This document shows, piece by piece, positions 1-7,271 of a DNA stretch of 37,761 bases. Source of the stretch: Plesiocystis pacifica SIR-1 (lineage in GTDB: Bacteria; Myxococcota_A; Polyangia; Nannocystales; Nannocystaceae); NCBI RefSeq assembly GCF_000170895.1, contig NZ_ABCS01000091.1:1-37761 (forward strand), written 5' to 3'. The notes below the pieces were generated by a model that was not told the DNA's origin, made no database searches, and saw only the letters and a program-made list of their open reading frames with translations. The translations under genes and the position numbers were made by a program. The number at the start of each line of letters is the position of its first letter. Position 1 is the first letter of the stretch.

Positions 1-2350
1 GCTCCCCGGCGTCGGGGGTGCCCGGGAGGGCGTGGATGAGCGCCGTGCTCGGGCTCGCCTGCCTCGCGGGCCACCACGGGATCGAGGCCCCGCGCAGGCG
101 CCAGTGGTGCACCTGCGCCCCGAAGGCCCCGCGCACCCGCGAGGGCGCCTCGACCCGCGAGAGCCCGGCGAGGGCGATGGCCAGGGCCCGGGGCGCGCCG
201 GGGGAGTGGACCGGGCCGCGGGTGAAGGTCACGGCCGCGCGCTCCGAGCTCGCCGCGCGCACGCAGGCCGAGGGCTCCGCCCACGCGTCGAGCTTGCCCC
301 GCCAGGCCGCGATCATCCGGCGCAGGGCGATCTCGACGACCAGCGCCCAGACCGTCCACTGCGGGTGCTCGGCCGCCGGGAAAAAGCGCCCCCCCGTCCA
401 CGCCGAGTGCCCCGCGCCCGTGCCCGTGACCTTCGCGCCCGTCGCCGACAGCGGCGTCAGGCCGCCCACGCCCCGGCGGCGGCGCAGCAGCACCTCCCCG
501 GCCGCGAACTCGCCCAGCAGCCCGACGTGGAAGCGGTCGGTCCACCCGACCACCAGATCAAAGCCGAGGGCGTCCGGGGCCGCGCGCTCCCACTCCCGGG
601 CGCAGCGCTCCTCGGCGGCCTTGAGGGCCTCGAAGTGGCGCAGCACCCCCTCGCGCCCGCGCTCGGAGCAGGCGTGGCCGAGCAGGCCCGAGACCACCCG
701 GCGCAGATCGACGTCGATGGTCTGGCGCTGACGAAAGCGCAGGGTCCGGTGCCACAGCCAGCGCAGGCTGTCGTCGAGGCCCGGGAAGCCCTCGGGCGCG
801 AGCCGGCCCCCGGCGTCGGGGCGCTCGATGTAAAACTGCAGGTAGTTGGGGTGCTCGGTCTGCGAGGGGCTCTCGACCCCCTCGGCCCGCGAGGCCGCGC
901 GCAGGATCTCGAGCGCGTCGAACTCGAGCGGCCCGGCCGCGCCCATGAAAAAAGCCCGCGCCCGCTTGGCGTCGGCGGCCTCGAACTGCTCGGGCATCCA
1001 CAGCGGCGGGTGGCTCCCCTCCCCCATCTGCGCCGGGCGCCGCCCCTCGAGGGCGTCGAGCACCCCCGTCGAGTCCTGGACCCGGGCGTGGACGTCGGCC
1101 ATCTCCTCGTAGATGGTCCGGAAGGCGTCGTGGATCACCCGATCCTGGGCGCTGTAGCCACAAAAGACGATGGAGCGCGTGCGCAGCAGGTTGGCCAGGA
1201 GGTCCCGCGACCACGCGTCCTCGCGCCAGTTTTGGATCTCCCGAAAGGTGAACACGATCGCCGGGAGGTAGGTGGCGAGCAGCTCTCGGCGCTCGTCGAG
1301 GCGGGCCCGCGCGTCCTCGAGCCGCGCCTCCTCGACCCAGCGCTCGTCCTCGAGGGCCTCGAGGGTCCGCAGCTGATCCAGGGCCGCGTTGCGCAGCTGC
1401 CGGTAGCGCTCGGCGCAGCCGTGGATCTTGGTGATCGAGGCCGAGCGGTGCGAGGCGCCAAAGCGGAAGTACTCGACGGCCTCACCGATGCGCGTGAAGT
1501 GAGACACGTCGGTGAGCATCAGCGGCTGCTCCGGGGTCGCGCCGCGCTCGTCGGTGGTCCGCACCGCCAGCCCCGAGAGGCGAAAGGCGCCCTCGAGCAG
1601 CAGGTCGTAGTTGGTGGTCAGCGCCGAGCGGCACAGGCCCTCCCGCGCCCACCGGGCCAGGATGTGGTGGCGCGGACGCAGGCGGCCCGCGAAGCTGGCC
1701 TGGGCCTGCTCGAGGCGCGGCGCGTGGGGGCGGCCGGCGATGACCTCGGGATCGGCGAAGCCGAGGGTGTCCACGAACAGGGCCTTGCCCCGACGATCCG
1801 GGCCGTGACCGGCGAGCAGCCGGACCTCGATGGGCGGCAGCCGATCCCGCCCCTCGCCCTGGACCCCGCGCAGCAGGGCGTCCTCCCGCCCGTGCACCGC
1901 CTCCAGCAAGGCCGCCCGCGCCGGCCCGTCGAGGGCGTCGACCAGGGCCAAGAGCGAGCCGAAGGCCCCCGCGATCCACTCGTTGGCCCGGTAGTAGTCC
2001 TGGCTCAGCGCCCAGGCGTCGTCGCCGGTGGTCAGCCGATCGCCCTCGGACGGCCAGCCCTCGCCGTCGAGCGCCGCCTTGGCTGCCGCGCTCAGCGAGA
2101 AGGTCCGCCTCAGGGTCGCGCGCAGGCGCAGGGCCTTGCGCCGCGCGCTCTTGGGCAGGCTCGACGCCCGGGCCAGGGCCCACGAGAGCGCGTCGAAGCG
2201 CGCGAGCAGGCGCAGCACCAGGCGGAAGCTCGACAGGCCCTCGCTGTCGAGGCTAAAGCCCGCGCCGACGAAGAACACCACCTGCCCCGCGTGGATGCGA
2301 CGCGCGAGGTTGTCGAGCCCGTCGAAGGAGAACAGTGACGCTCTGGTCAC
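1..2350 (-). CDS. SIR2-like domain protein, C-terminus beyond window
   Basis: The frame is open from a GTG at 2350 to the left edge, giving 783 residues with no stop, so the C-terminus is missing. Residues about 20-405 carry the hallmarks of SIR2-like (SIR2_2-type) domains: a GAG nucleotide loop (VVFFVGAGFS, 24-33), LTTNYDLLLEG at 244-254 whose Asn247 matches the NADase/deacylase Asn, SITKIHGC at 305-312 with His310 as the expected catalytic His, and IVFCGYSAQDRVI at 394-406. In bacteria such domains often hydrolyse NAD+ in abortive anti-phage systems (ThsA, DSR types); that role is inferred here. The remaining 380 residues are Arg/Glu/Trp-rich and unrecognised and may be a sensor. A TGA in frame just upstream rules out an earlier start. 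It lies 6 nt after the small gene at 2357-2650, so the two are probably cotranscribed. Confidence 0.88.
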   Translation of the reverse strand, partial: MTRASLFSFDGLDNLARRIHAGQVVFFVGAGFSLDSEGLSSFRLVLRLLARFDALSWALARASSLPKSARRKALRLRATLRRTFSLSAAAKAALDGEGWPSEGDRLTTGDDAWALSQDYYRANEWIAGAFGSLLALVDALDGPARAALLEAVHGREDALLRGVQGEGRDRLPPIEVRLLAGHGPDRRGKALFVDTLGFADPEVIAGRPHAPRLEQAQASFAGRLRPRHHILARWAREGLCRSALTTNYDLLLEGAFRLSGLAVRTTDERGATPEQPLMLTDVSHFTRIGEAVEYFRFGASHRSASITKIHGCAERYRQLRNAALDQLRTLEALEDERWVEEARLEDARARLDERRELLATYLPAIVFTFREIQNWREDAWSRDLLANLLRTRSIVFCGYSAQDRVIHDAFRTIYEEMADVHARVQDSTGVLDALEGRRPAQMGEGSHPPLWMPEQFEAADAKRARAFFMGAAGPLEFDALEILRAASRAEGVESPSQTEHPNYLQFYIERPDAGGRLAPEGFPGLDDSLRWLWHRTLRFRQRQTIDVDLRRVVSGLLGHACSERGREGVLRHFEALKAAEERCAREWERAAPDALGFDLVVGWTDRFHVGLLGEFAAGEVLLRRRRGVGGLTPLSATGAKVTGTGAGHSAWTGGRFFPAAEHPQWTVWALVVEIALRRMIAAWRGKLDAWAEPSACVRAASSERAAVTFTRGPVHSPGAPRALAIALAGLSRVEAPSRVRGAFGAQVHHWRLRGASIPWWPARQASPSTALIHALPGTPDAGE

Positions 2351-2356
2351 GCGCCT

Positions 2357-2650
2357 TCAGCCCCCGGCCTCGGTCGCCGCCTCGGCCTCGGTCGCCGTCT
2401 CGGCCTCGGTCTCGGTCGCGGCCAGGCGCTCGCCGAGGCGCTCCAGGGCAGGAGCCCGCGTCGCCCGGACCCAGTGGGCCCACAACGCGTTGGGCGCCGG
2501 GCCGCCGTCGCCCAACCGCGCGATCACCCAGCTCGAGCCGCGCAGGTGCAGCTCGGCGCCGCTGAGCTCGAGCACGTCCAGGCTGCCCTCGACCACGGCC
2601 GTACGGTACAGGCTCGCGGCCACGTCGACAGGCTCTGGCGCGTCGCTCAT
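2357..2650 (-). CDS. Small acidic hypothetical protein upstream of SIR2-like gene
   Basis: Predicted 97-residue soluble protein starting at the ATG at 2650. I do not recognise the family. The first 75 residues look globular (for example DVLELSGAELHLRGSSWVIA). The last 20 are an Ala/Thr/Glu tail made by an 18-bp tandem repeat. There is no signal peptide and no membrane segment. Its stop lies 6 nt before the GTG of the SIR2-like gene, so the two are probably one operon. It could be a regulator or partner of the SIR2 protein, but nothing in its sequence shows that. The alternative is an unrelated housekeeping small protein. Confidence 0.65.
   Translation of the reverse strand: MSDAPEPVDVAASLYRTAVVEGSLDVLELSGAELHLRGSSWVIARLGDGGPAPNALWAHWVRATRAPALERLGERLAATETEAETATEAEAATEAGG
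2365..2420. repeat. 18-bp tandem repeat coding an Ala-Thr-Glu tail
   Basis: About three imperfect copies of an 18-nt unit (CTCGGCCTCGGTCGCCGN) lie at the 3-prime end of the small minus-strand gene. The unit is a multiple of three, so copy-number change would only alter the length of the A/T/E tail. Confidence 0.6.
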
Positions 2651-2711
2651 GCAGCCATGATAGCGCGTCGGGGTCCCAACCAGCCAGCGCCCGTCACCGG
2701 GCCCCAATCAT

Positions 2712-3108
2712 GACACATACGCCGAGAGTGCACACATTCACGAAGTCAACGAAACACCATCCCCAAGGCGTGTCGGCCCGCTCTTCAATTCGCCAAACGA
2801 TCCTGTCGACCTCACCCCGACTTCCTCTCTCGACATTCATGTTTCCGGCCCAAAAGCCGACTTTGAATGTGGCGTTGGAACCACCGCGGGCGACGGCGAC
2901 TCCTTCATCCAGAGCGCGCTCAACGGAGACGTCATCGACGTCCGCGAGCGAAGGGGCACGGAGAACCAGCTTTGGCCCCGCGCCCGCTGGCCCTACACCT
3001 TCGCGACCAACGACGGCGGCGCGACGGCGGTCGCGAGGGACTTCAACGATCTGGTCGTCACCATCCAGGTCTACCGCAGCAAGGGCCGACGCTCGGACGA
3101 GCCCTCGG
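2712..3108 (+). pseudogene. Likely remnant of a DUF4114-like secreted-protein gene
   Basis: One plus-strand frame (open to a TGA at 3255) gives a protein-like sequence for about 130 codons with natural composition and G/C-rich third positions. It includes segments such as SLDIHVSGPKADFECGVG and RWPYTFATNDGG and ends in ARDFNDLVVTIQVYRSK. The [DY]-F/Y-N-D-L-V-V strand resembles the end of DUF4114-type calcium-binding domains of secreted proteins. There is no ATG, GTG or TTG start in this frame and after about 3108 the frame loses protein character. This suggests a decayed or truncated gene. Family assignment rests on one short motif and is weak. Confidence 0.35.
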
Positions 3109-3257
3109 GCTGGCGAGGGCGGGCGCCCCCCTCCCTCTCTTGTTTGTTTTCGCCCCGAGCGCTCCATCGAGATCGTCATCTTTCGATCGCCACGAATGCA
3201 TGGATCTCCCTGATGTTCGAGATCAGATCATTTATTGAACCACGGCTTTCCCAATGA

Positions 3258-3622
3258 TGAAAAGGGAGGCTCCCTCCCCCCACCTGCACACATTCGAACG
3301 ATGACACATCACGTCAGGCTTGGCGTGCTTGCACCGGCCGTGGCGCCGTCGGGCCACTCCCCAGGGCACGCCCGAGGGGCGGGGGCGTTTTGGCGCGCCC
3401 TGGGTGCAAGGGCAGTGCTGAAAGCACCAGCGCGCTGGCACTCGAGCGCCCACCCCCGAGCGGGGCAGCCCGCCGGGCTGTCGCGAACTTCATTGCTGTG
3501 TCCAGTGCCTCTAGATCGAGTTCCAGACGCTCTCGCGTGCGCACACCAGCGCGTGAGAATGAGGGTATTGATTCACGACTGACCGTGTAACTTCCTCGGG
3601 GTCGCGAGCACATTCAGCCTTC
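3258..3622. other. Intergenic stretch without recognisable gene
   Basis: About 365 bases between the putative remnant and the next gene. Several short overlapping frames exist on both strands but none has natural protein composition or a ribosome binding site. A 12-nt palindrome (CCAGCGCGCTGG) sits at 3427-3438. The promoter of the gene at 3623 should lie near the end of this stretch, but I see no convincing -35/-10 pair. Confidence 0.5.
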
Positions 3623-4273
3623 GTGCCTCTCGCCTTCTCCCGCCTCGACTGCGAGCTCTATGGCGTACGACGCGCGGCGCTGGTGATCACGCCCACGACC
3701 CACCTGCGCGTGCCGCTGGAGCGCCTGGACCAGCTGCGCGCCGAGGTGCACTCGGGCACAGACGCAGGCGCGATCGAAGCGAACTCCGTGAACGCGACCA
3801 TCCTCGACAATGCGCGCAGCGCTCGGGTCCAGTTCACGATCTTCCGGGGTCGAGACGAGGCCGGGCTGGGCTCGTGGGGCTTCGACCCCGACATCGACGA
3901 CGCGTCCGCGCGCGAGCTCGCTTACTACCTGCTCCGCGGCCAGATGCAGGTCTACCGCGGCCTGGTCGCGGCTGGGCTGTTGCTCCACCTGCACGTCGAG
4001 TGGCCCACGAGGGAGCTGCGCGCCTACCAGGCCGCGCTCCAGCGCCGACGTCGAGAGCTGCGCGAGGCCGTGCGCGCCGCGGGGGGCCCGAGCCACGTCG
4101 AGCCCATCGACCTGGTCGACCTGTGGATCCTCCGCCACATGACCCTGTTCTTCGGCGTCGGCCTCGACACCCTGCTCGACCCCTTCCTCGCCGAGAGCCT
4201 GCCGATCATGGAGCGACGCATCGTCACCGCCCGCCACATGCTGCGCCAGGCCGAGGGCTGGGACGCGCGCTAG
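3623..4273 (+). CDS. Conserved-looking hypothetical protein
   Basis: Predicted 216-residue cytoplasmic protein beginning at a GTG. There is no good Shine-Dalgarno sequence and no ATG near the N-terminus, so the start is uncertain. I do not recognise the family. The N-terminal third is beta-rich (ALVITPTTHLRVPLERL), the middle has an acidic loop, and the C-terminal half is mostly helical with a long Arg/Glu helix around 135-150. There is no signal peptide and no cysteine apart from Cys10. It converges on the diguanylate cyclase gene, leaving 19 bp between the two stop codons. G/C-rich third positions support this frame over the long minus-strand frames across the same DNA. Confidence 0.65.
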   Translation: MPLAFSRLDCELYGVRRAALVITPTTHLRVPLERLDQLRAEVHSGTDAGAIEANSVNATILDNARSARVQFTIFRGRDEAGLGSWGFDPDIDDASARELAYYLLRGQMQVYRGLVAAGLLLHLHVEWPTRELRAYQAALQRRRRELREAVRAAGGPSHVEPIDLVDLWILRHMTLFFGVGLDTLLDPFLAESLPIMERRIVTARHMLRQAEGWDAR

Positions 4274-4292
4274 TTTTTGGGGTCGGAGCTTC

Positions 4293-5213
4293 TCATTCGT
4301 CTTCCCAGACGACGCGGTTGCGGCCGGCCTGCTTGGCCGCGTACAGGCGCGCGTCGGCCCGAGCGAACAGCGCCTCGGGGGTGTCCGCGGGCTCGAAGCT
4401 GGCGATCCCGACGCTGCAAGTCCGGAGGCCCGCGGCCGTCTCGCCGCTGCGCGCCTCGAACGCCCCCCGGATCCGCTCGCCGAGCACCGAGGCCTGCTTG
4501 GCCGTGGTGTTGCGCGCGATGATCGCAAACTCCTCCCCGCCGAAGCGAAACGGCCAGTCGCCGCGCCGCGTCGAGGCGTCGAGGAGCTCGCCCATGAAGC
4601 CCAGGACCTCGTCGCCGACCTGGTGACCGAGGCTGTCGTTGACGTCCTTGAAGTGATCGATGTCGACGAGCAGCAGGGTCACGGGCCGACCGCTGCGCCG
4701 AGCCAGGGCGAGCTCGGAGTGCATGCGCTCGTCGTAGCGGCGGCGGTTGGGCAGCCCGGTGAGCTCGTCGACGTGGGCCAGGCGCTCGTAGCTCGAGCGC
4801 TCGGACTCGAGGTACTGGGTCAACCGGCGAATGCGCAGCATCGCGGTCAGGCGCACGCGCAGCTCGACGGGATCGGGGGGCTTGGTCAGGAAGTCGTCGG
4901 CGCCCGCGAGCATGCCCTGCTCCTTGGCCGCCGCGTCGCCCAGCGCCGTCAAGAACAAGATCGGCGTGTAGGAGCGCGCCGAGTCCCGCAACATGCGCGT
5001 CAACTTGAAGCCGTCGACCTCGGGCATGACGGCGTCCATGAGCACCAGATCGACGCGCTCGTCGAACGCGCGCACGGCCTCCATCCACCCGTTGGCGAAC
5101 ATTGGTTCGTGCCCCAGAGCGCGCAGCGCCTCGGCAACCTCGGCGGCGCTCGCCGCATCATCGTCGACGATGAGCACGGTGGCGGGACCGAGGGCCTCGA
5201 TGGGGTCGATCAT
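4293..5213 (-). CDS. Response regulator with GGDEF diguanylate cyclase domain
   Basis: This 306-residue protein has the PleD/WspR-like layout. Residues 12-128 are a receiver domain with the acidic pocket at Asp17-19, phospho-acceptor Asp60 (LVLMDAVMPEVDG), Thr89 and Lys111. After a short helical linker (130-147), residues 148-305 form a GGDEF domain. The active-site loop is GGEEF at 225-229, so it should make c-di-GMP from two GTP. An RxxD motif (RRGD, 216-219), five residues before the loop, forms an intact I-site for product inhibition. The expected behaviour is phosphorylation-driven dimerisation and activation in the cytoplasm. No cognate histidine kinase is adjacent, so it is an orphan regulator here. 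The start is the ATG at 5213 with AAGG just upstream. Confidence 0.95.
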   Translation of the reverse strand: MIDPIEALGPATVLIVDDDAASAAEVAEALRALGHEPMFANGWMEAVRAFDERVDLVLMDAVMPEVDGFKLTRMLRDSARSYTPILFLTALGDAAAKEQGMLAGADDFLTKPPDPVELRVRLTAMLRIRRLTQYLESERSSYERLAHVDELTGLPNRRRYDERMHSELALARRSGRPVTLLLVDIDHFKDVNDSLGHQVGDEVLGFMGELLDASTRRGDWPFRFGGEEFAIIARNTTAKQASVLGERIRGAFEARSGETAAGLRTCSVGIASFEPADTPEALFARADARLYAAKQAGRNRVVWEDE

Positions 5214-5381
5214 CCCTTGCAGTATGACTCAGCTAGACCACATGCTCGACGCTTGGTCGTGACGACCGGCGATCCGGCCCAGGCTGGCGCCGAGGGGTGC
5301 GACCACCGCGACATAAGGTGACTCACGTCGAGTGACAAAGGTGTGGTTGCCCACCCGCTTGTGCCGCTACGGTTGGGCTCG

Positions 5382-6206
5382 ATGACGCGCACGCTCCTGC
5401 TCCCCCTCGCCGTGTTCTCCCTCGCTCTGACCAGCGCCTGTGACAAGGGCGACGCCAAGCCCGAGGGCGACGCCAAGGCCGACAAGTCCGACGACAAGGC
5501 TGAGGCCAAACCCGACACCAAAAAAGCCGGAGACGACAGCAAGCAGGCCGCAGGACCCGAGGGTGGCGAGGCAGGCGCGGCACCCGGGGACGCCAAGCAC
5601 TTCGACGTCGACGCCGACAAGTCGGGCATGTTGGCCCGCAACGCCGCCGTGCTGTCCAGCACCGACGCGACCTCGGGCGACGAGGCCCTTCGGGGTCACC
5701 TCGCCGGCCTCTCCCACCACGACGCGAACTCCTCCAGCGACGAGTCGCTGTGCAAGCACATCATCAACCTGCGCGTGGCCGAGAACCAGCCCGAGGGCGA
5801 CGTCGACAGCTGCGTGACCCACTTCGAGCACCAGGTCGTCGTGCTCGGCCCCGAGGTCTTCGCCCAGATGGCCCAGTGTGTGCTCGACGCCAAGTCCGTG
5901 AAGGACGTCGAGATCTGCGAGGCCGCCGAGAAGGAGGCCGAGGAGCTGCTGCACGACAAGCACCACGGCGACGGCCTGTCCAAGGAGGTCTGCGAGGGCG
6001 CGCAGACCAAGTTCGAGGAGCTGTCCGTGGCCGACGCGGGCGACCACGGCGAGTTCATCGCCGAGCTGCTCAAAGAGATCCGCGACGACTCCGTGCAGGC
6101 CTGCATCGACCAGGGCACCCAGGCCGAGGTCGACTGCCTGATGAAGGCCAAGGACATGGAAGCGCTCTCCGCCTGCGAGGGCCACGAGGCCGCCGGCGAG
6201 GGCTGA
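5382..6206 (+). CDS. Cys-rich lipoprotein with charged linker
   Basis: Predicted 274-residue lipoprotein. The signal peptide ends in the lipobox LTSAC (Cys20), followed by a 45-residue linker rich in Lys, Asp and Glu. The globular part, from about residue 75, contains eight further cysteines in helix-like spacing (CKHI, SCVTHF, QCVLD, ICEAA, VCEGA, ACIDQ, DCLMK, ACEGH), which suggests several disulfides in the periplasm or at the surface. I do not recognise the domain; several Cys are flanked by Asp/Glu. The ATG at 5382 is preferred over an upstream GTG because it starts the signal peptide directly. It is transcribed divergently from the GGDEF gene and followed by its own terminator. Confidence 0.8.
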   Translation: MTRTLLLPLAVFSLALTSACDKGDAKPEGDAKADKSDDKAEAKPDTKKAGDDSKQAAGPEGGEAGAAPGDAKHFDVDADKSGMLARNAAVLSSTDATSGDEALRGHLAGLSHHDANSSSDESLCKHIINLRVAENQPEGDVDSCVTHFEHQVVVLGPEVFAQMAQCVLDAKSVKDVEICEAAEKEAEELLHDKHHGDGLSKEVCEGAQTKFEELSVADAGDHGEFIAELLKEIRDDSVQACIDQGTQAEVDCLMKAKDMEALSACEGHEAAGEG

Positions 6207-6235
6207 GCGGCCCCCCAGAAGGTTGAGCCCCAGGG

Positions 6236-6280
6236 GCGCCGACTGATCCTCGAGCGGGATCGTCGGCGCTCGCTCTTTTT
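6236..6280 (+). terminator. Rho-independent terminator of Cys-rich lipoprotein gene
   Basis: The arms GCGCCGAC and GTCGGCGC pair, with an inner GATCC/GGATC pairing, followed closely by CGCTC and a five-T run. It lies 30 nt after the stop codon at 6206 and may also serve the convergent esterase gene. Confidence 0.8.
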
Positions 6281-6288
6281 GACACGCC

Positions 6289-7257
6289 TTACAACGCGCA
6301 GTCGCTCGGCAGCTCGCTCGGCAAACCCTCGGCGTAGGGCGAGGGCACGGTCCCGAAGGGATGCGCGAAGAAGAAGTTGACCACGTCCACGCCGTAGCCC
6401 TGGGGGATGACGTGGCCCCCGCCGTGGTCGCACATGAACGCGAAGTTGCCGTTGGCGACGAGCTGGTCGAACCAGATCTTGCTCAGGTCGTCGAAGTTCA
6501 CGAAGCCGCCGAACACGTCGGTCTCGCCGCCGTGGATGATCATCGCGGAGAACAGGTTGCTCGGGTCCTCGAACTCGAGGGGCGAGAACACGCCGCCGGA
6601 GTAGCTGGCCACCGAGGCCACGTAGCGCGAGCGGGCCATGGCGAAGGCCGCGGTCTGCAATCCGCCGGCGGACATGCCGGTGACGTGGACGCGGCGCGGG
6701 TCCACGCCGAGCTCTTCGATGGCGCAGGCGACGATCTCGTCGCCGAGCAGCATGTCGTCCTCCCGGTCCGAGGCGTTGACGGCGAACCACGGGAACTCGC
6801 CCGAGTCGGGCGCGCTCGTCGGGGCCACGACCACGCCGCCCTGGGCCGTGATCGCGTCGATGACCGGCTGGCTGAGGCTGTAGACCGCCTCCTCGGGGGC
6901 CGAGCCGTAGCCGTGCCAGTAGAGCACGACCATGCCCCCGGGCGTCGGCGCGTCCCCAGCCCAGACCCGAGCGCTGCGCGGCTCGATGTCGGCGTGCTCG
7001 AAGTCCTGGTAGCCGTCCGTGAAGCTCGGGCAGGTGCCGGTCGGCGTCGGCGGCTCGGCGGGCGTGGGCGCCTCGCCTTCGTCCTCGCCCTCGCCCTCCC
7101 CCTCGTCGGAGCTGGTCTCGTCGTCGGCCGCGGTCTCCGAGCTCTCCCCGTCGGCGGCGTCGTCACCCCCGTCGTCCTCGGACGCCGGGGTGCAGGCCAG
7201 AGCCACGCCCAGACACAGACACAGACATGGGCCGAGCACCAAGCCACGCGTACGCAT
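6289..7257 (-). CDS. Secreted lipoprotein esterase, PHB-depolymerase-like alpha/beta hydrolase
   Basis: This 322-residue protein has a signal peptide ending in a lipobox (VALAC, Cys22) and a 50-residue linker of Asp/Glu/Ser/Thr typical of Nannocystaceae envelope proteins. From about residue 95 it is an alpha/beta hydrolase of the poly(3-hydroxybutyrate)-depolymerase/feruloyl-esterase (LpqC-like) group: oxyanion-side segment LYWHGYGSAPEE, nucleophile elbow GMSAGG (Ser196), acid Asp247 in HGGETDVFGG, and His278 or His282 in CDHGGGHVIP. The likely role is hydrolysis of an extracellular ester; the substrate is unknown. The ATG at 7257 lies 14 nt after the RlmKL stop, so it is probably the last gene of the histone-rlmKL run. 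Confidence 0.85.
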   Translation of the reverse strand: MRTRGLVLGPCLCLCLGVALACTPASEDDGGDDAADGESSETAADDETSSDEGEGEGEDEGEAPTPAEPPTPTGTCPSFTDGYQDFEHADIEPRSARVWAGDAPTPGGMVVLYWHGYGSAPEEAVYSLSQPVIDAITAQGGVVVAPTSAPDSGEFPWFAVNASDREDDMLLGDEIVACAIEELGVDPRRVHVTGMSAGGLQTAAFAMARSRYVASVASYSGGVFSPLEFEDPSNLFSAMIIHGGETDVFGGFVNFDDLSKIWFDQLVANGNFAFMCDHGGGHVIPQGYGVDVVNFFFAHPFGTVPSPYAEGLPSELPSDCAL

Positions 7258-7271
7258 GGCGCGAGTGTAGC

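Noticed and set aside
32..2338. Very long plus-strand open frame (768 codons)
   Set aside because: It is the antisense shadow of the SIR2-like gene: its translation is Arg/Ala/Pro-rich without domain features, while the minus-strand frame has clear SIR2 motifs.
3314..3613. Short overlapping frames on both strands between the remnant and the next gene
   Set aside because: Low-complexity, Arg/Ser-rich translations without ribosome sites; typical of GC-rich spurious frames.
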